DNA from: Bacteroidota bacterium
GTDB taxonomy: Bacteria; Bacteroidota; Bacteroidia; Cytophagales; Cytophagaceae
Assembly (NCBI GenBank): GCA_023391415.1
Contig: JAEWAY010000033.1
Location: 1-64,000 of the forward strand
Length of the DNA: 64,000 nt
Direction of reading: 5' to 3'
The notes beneath the pieces are model-generated. The model saw nothing but the letters and a program-made list of their open reading frames with translations. It had not been told where the DNA came from and ran no database searches. The position numbers were made by a program, and so were the translations under genes. Below, piece by piece: positions 62,798 through 64,000 of this stretch (position 1 is the first letter of the stretch; the number at the start of each line of letters is the position of its first letter).

Positions 62798-64000
62798 TGA
62801 GAGCAATCTGGCTGATTATCCACCGGGAGTATGTCCAACGGATCAGAAAAAGGTCTTTTCTGATTCTAACAATGCTGGGTCCCGCCTTTTTCGCCCTACT
62901 GCTTATTGTACCGGCATGGATCTCCATAAAGAAAACGGAGAATCCCAATATTCTGCTCGCGTACGATCCTCATGGTGTTTTACCGGATAGTTTTTCACGG
63001 AAAGAATTTATCACCTTGCGAAAACTGCCAGCCAATATGTCGCGATCGGAAGTATTCAAACAATTTTCCCAATCCGACAATCAAAGTCTTCTTTATATTC
63101 ACAATACTGACAAAGCCAGTCTTTTCTTTCACAATGATATCAACCCGATTATAAAAATATGGACCGGCGACTTACTCAATCAATTGTATTTCAGAAAAAC
63201 TCTTCTAGAAAAACTAGGGGAAGAAAAGGCCGGCATGATTCCGACAGAAGCGGAATTAACCATTCAGGTTCTTGATCCCTCCGGCCGAGGCGCTACGGAT
63301 GAAGCGCTACATGGCCTATCCATGTTATCAGGCGTCATCATTTATTTGTTTATCATAACGTATACCATGCAGGTCATGAGAGGCGTCGTGCAGGAGAAAT
63401 CGAACAGAGTCATTGAAATACTTCTGACTTCCGTAAAGCCATTTCAGCTCATGTTGGGAAAAATCGCGGGAATCGCCCTGATCAGTCTGACACAGTTTTC
63501 CATATGGCTGCTGACGGGCTTGTTCTTATATTATATTTTTGATATCCGGTATGGAGAAAGCCTACGGCTTTTCAGCAATGATCATATCGGCGAAACTATA
63601 AATAATCACGCGATCGATATTCAACAGGCATTGGAATGGAATCAACTGATCAATACTTTTTCAGCTATTGATTTTTCCTATTTCCTGCTGGTATTCGGTT
63701 TTTATTTCGTGTTTGGTTATCTGTTTTACAGCGCCATATTCGCCGCTATTGGCGCTTCCGTCGATTCGGAAACCGATACACAGCCATTTATCTTTCCACT
63801 AACCTTGCCCATCCTGATTAGTTTTACACTTTATCAAACTATTGTAGAACAACCTGACTCGTCACTATCCGTTTTCTTCTCAATTTTTCCATTCACGTCT
63901 CCGGTAACAGTCATGTTTCTTTTACCCCGTCATCTCCCTCTGTGGCAACTCCTGGGGAGTATGCTCTCGCTGATCGCTTCATTTATATTAATAGTCTTCA
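62797..64000 (+). CDS. ABC-2 type permease (NatB/YhaP-like), N-terminal part (cut by window edge)
   Basis: The frame starts at ATG 62797 (TAATG overlap) and is open to the window end, about 401 residues. It begins MRAIWLIIHREYVQRIRKRSFLILTMLGPAFFALLLIV, with a first membrane segment, then an extracytoplasmic domain of about 140 residues. From about residue 190 there are further segments with the hallmark MRGVVQEKSNRVIEILLTSVKPFQLMLGKIAGI. This matches the NatB-like permeases that export sodium or other small substrates. The C-terminus lies beyond the window. Confidence 0.92.
   Translation, partial: MRAIWLIIHREYVQRIRKRSFLILTMLGPAFFALLLIVPAWISIKKTENPNILLAYDPHGVLPDSFSRKEFITLRKLPANMSRSEVFKQFSQSDNQSLLYIHNTDKASLFFHNDINPIIKIWTGDLLNQLYFRKTLLEKLGEEKAGMIPTEAELTIQVLDPSGRGATDEALHGLSMLSGVIIYLFIITYTMQVMRGVVQEKSNRVIEILLTSVKPFQLMLGKIAGIALISLTQFSIWLLTGLFLYYIFDIRYGESLRLFSNDHIGETINNHAIDIQQALEWNQLINTFSAIDFSYFLLVFGFYFVFGYLFYSAIFAAIGASVDSETDTQPFIFPLTLPILISFTLYQTIVEQPDSSLSVFFSIFPFTSPVTVMFLLPRHLPLWQLLGSMLSLIASFILIVF

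Overview
The window comes from a member of the Bacteroidota, most likely a Cytophagales-type gliding or marine bacterium. Pointers to this are secreted proteins with type IX secretion (T9SS) sorting domains of both the short type-A and the gliding-associated type-B kind, a DUF6452-type lipoprotein, a GlmU-family sugar nucleotidyltransferase, type-B ribosomal protein L31, a BatD-like protein, class I dihydroorotase of the DDQVHFREPG type, promoters that fit the Bacteroidota pattern TTG-N20-TAnnTTTG, an apparent lack of strong Shine-Dalgarno sequences, and frequent TTG starts. No phage, insertion sequence or CRISPR array was recognised.

Layout. 1-2221 is the 5' part of a large secreted adhesin-like gene (minus strand, cut by the window edge). 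2609-5340 is nuoABCD, a four-gene piece of complex I that ends abruptly at nuoD. 5346-9257 (minus) holds an MscS channel, a protein with kinase-fold signatures, an outer-membrane barrel and a DUF6452-like lipoprotein. 9412-19411 (plus) is mostly housekeeping: lipid kinase, NeuD-type acetyltransferase, trhO, hpt, a barrel/lipoprotein pair, adk, obgE, grpE, dnaJ and a DEAD-box helicase. 19412-20335 is a long non-coding stretch with a well-formed promoter and terminator (candidate small RNA) and 17-bp direct repeats. 20336-22619 (minus) is a tandem pair of secreted leucine-rich-repeat proteins that differ by five repeat units. 22829-25797 (minus) encodes a LutB-like Fe-S protein and an M28 peptidase. 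26060-28928 (plus) encodes rlmN, a small conserved protein, a cyclophilin and an RmlD-like reductase.

29476-40069 is dominated by a cell-surface polysaccharide locus: a polytopic polymerase-like protein, a degenerate UbiA-like membrane protein paired with a HAD phosphatase-like protein, two GT4 and one GT2 glycosyltransferases, a Wzx-type flippase, a DegT-type sugar aminotransferase and the remnant of another glycosyltransferase. 40092-55247 returns to core functions: phosphoribosyltransferase, rpmE2, GlmU-like protein, holB, hemC, a sulfotransferase, ZIP transporter, methyltransferase, ruvB, queG, a BatD-like protein, aroC, a dicarboxylate/amino-acid symporter, a NifU-type protein, tRNA-His and pyrC. 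55458-61586 (minus) is a 2042-residue beta-helix/Ig-like surface protein with a T9SS type-B tail. The window ends with a Nat-type ABC exporter pair whose permease is cut by the right edge.

Most interesting for follow-up are the kinase-fold orphan (7073-8098), the candidate small RNA (19500-19612), the tandem LPX-type LRR pair, the HAD plus degenerate UbiA pair, and the isolated nuoABCD module. All family names come from reading the translations by eye; no database search was run.
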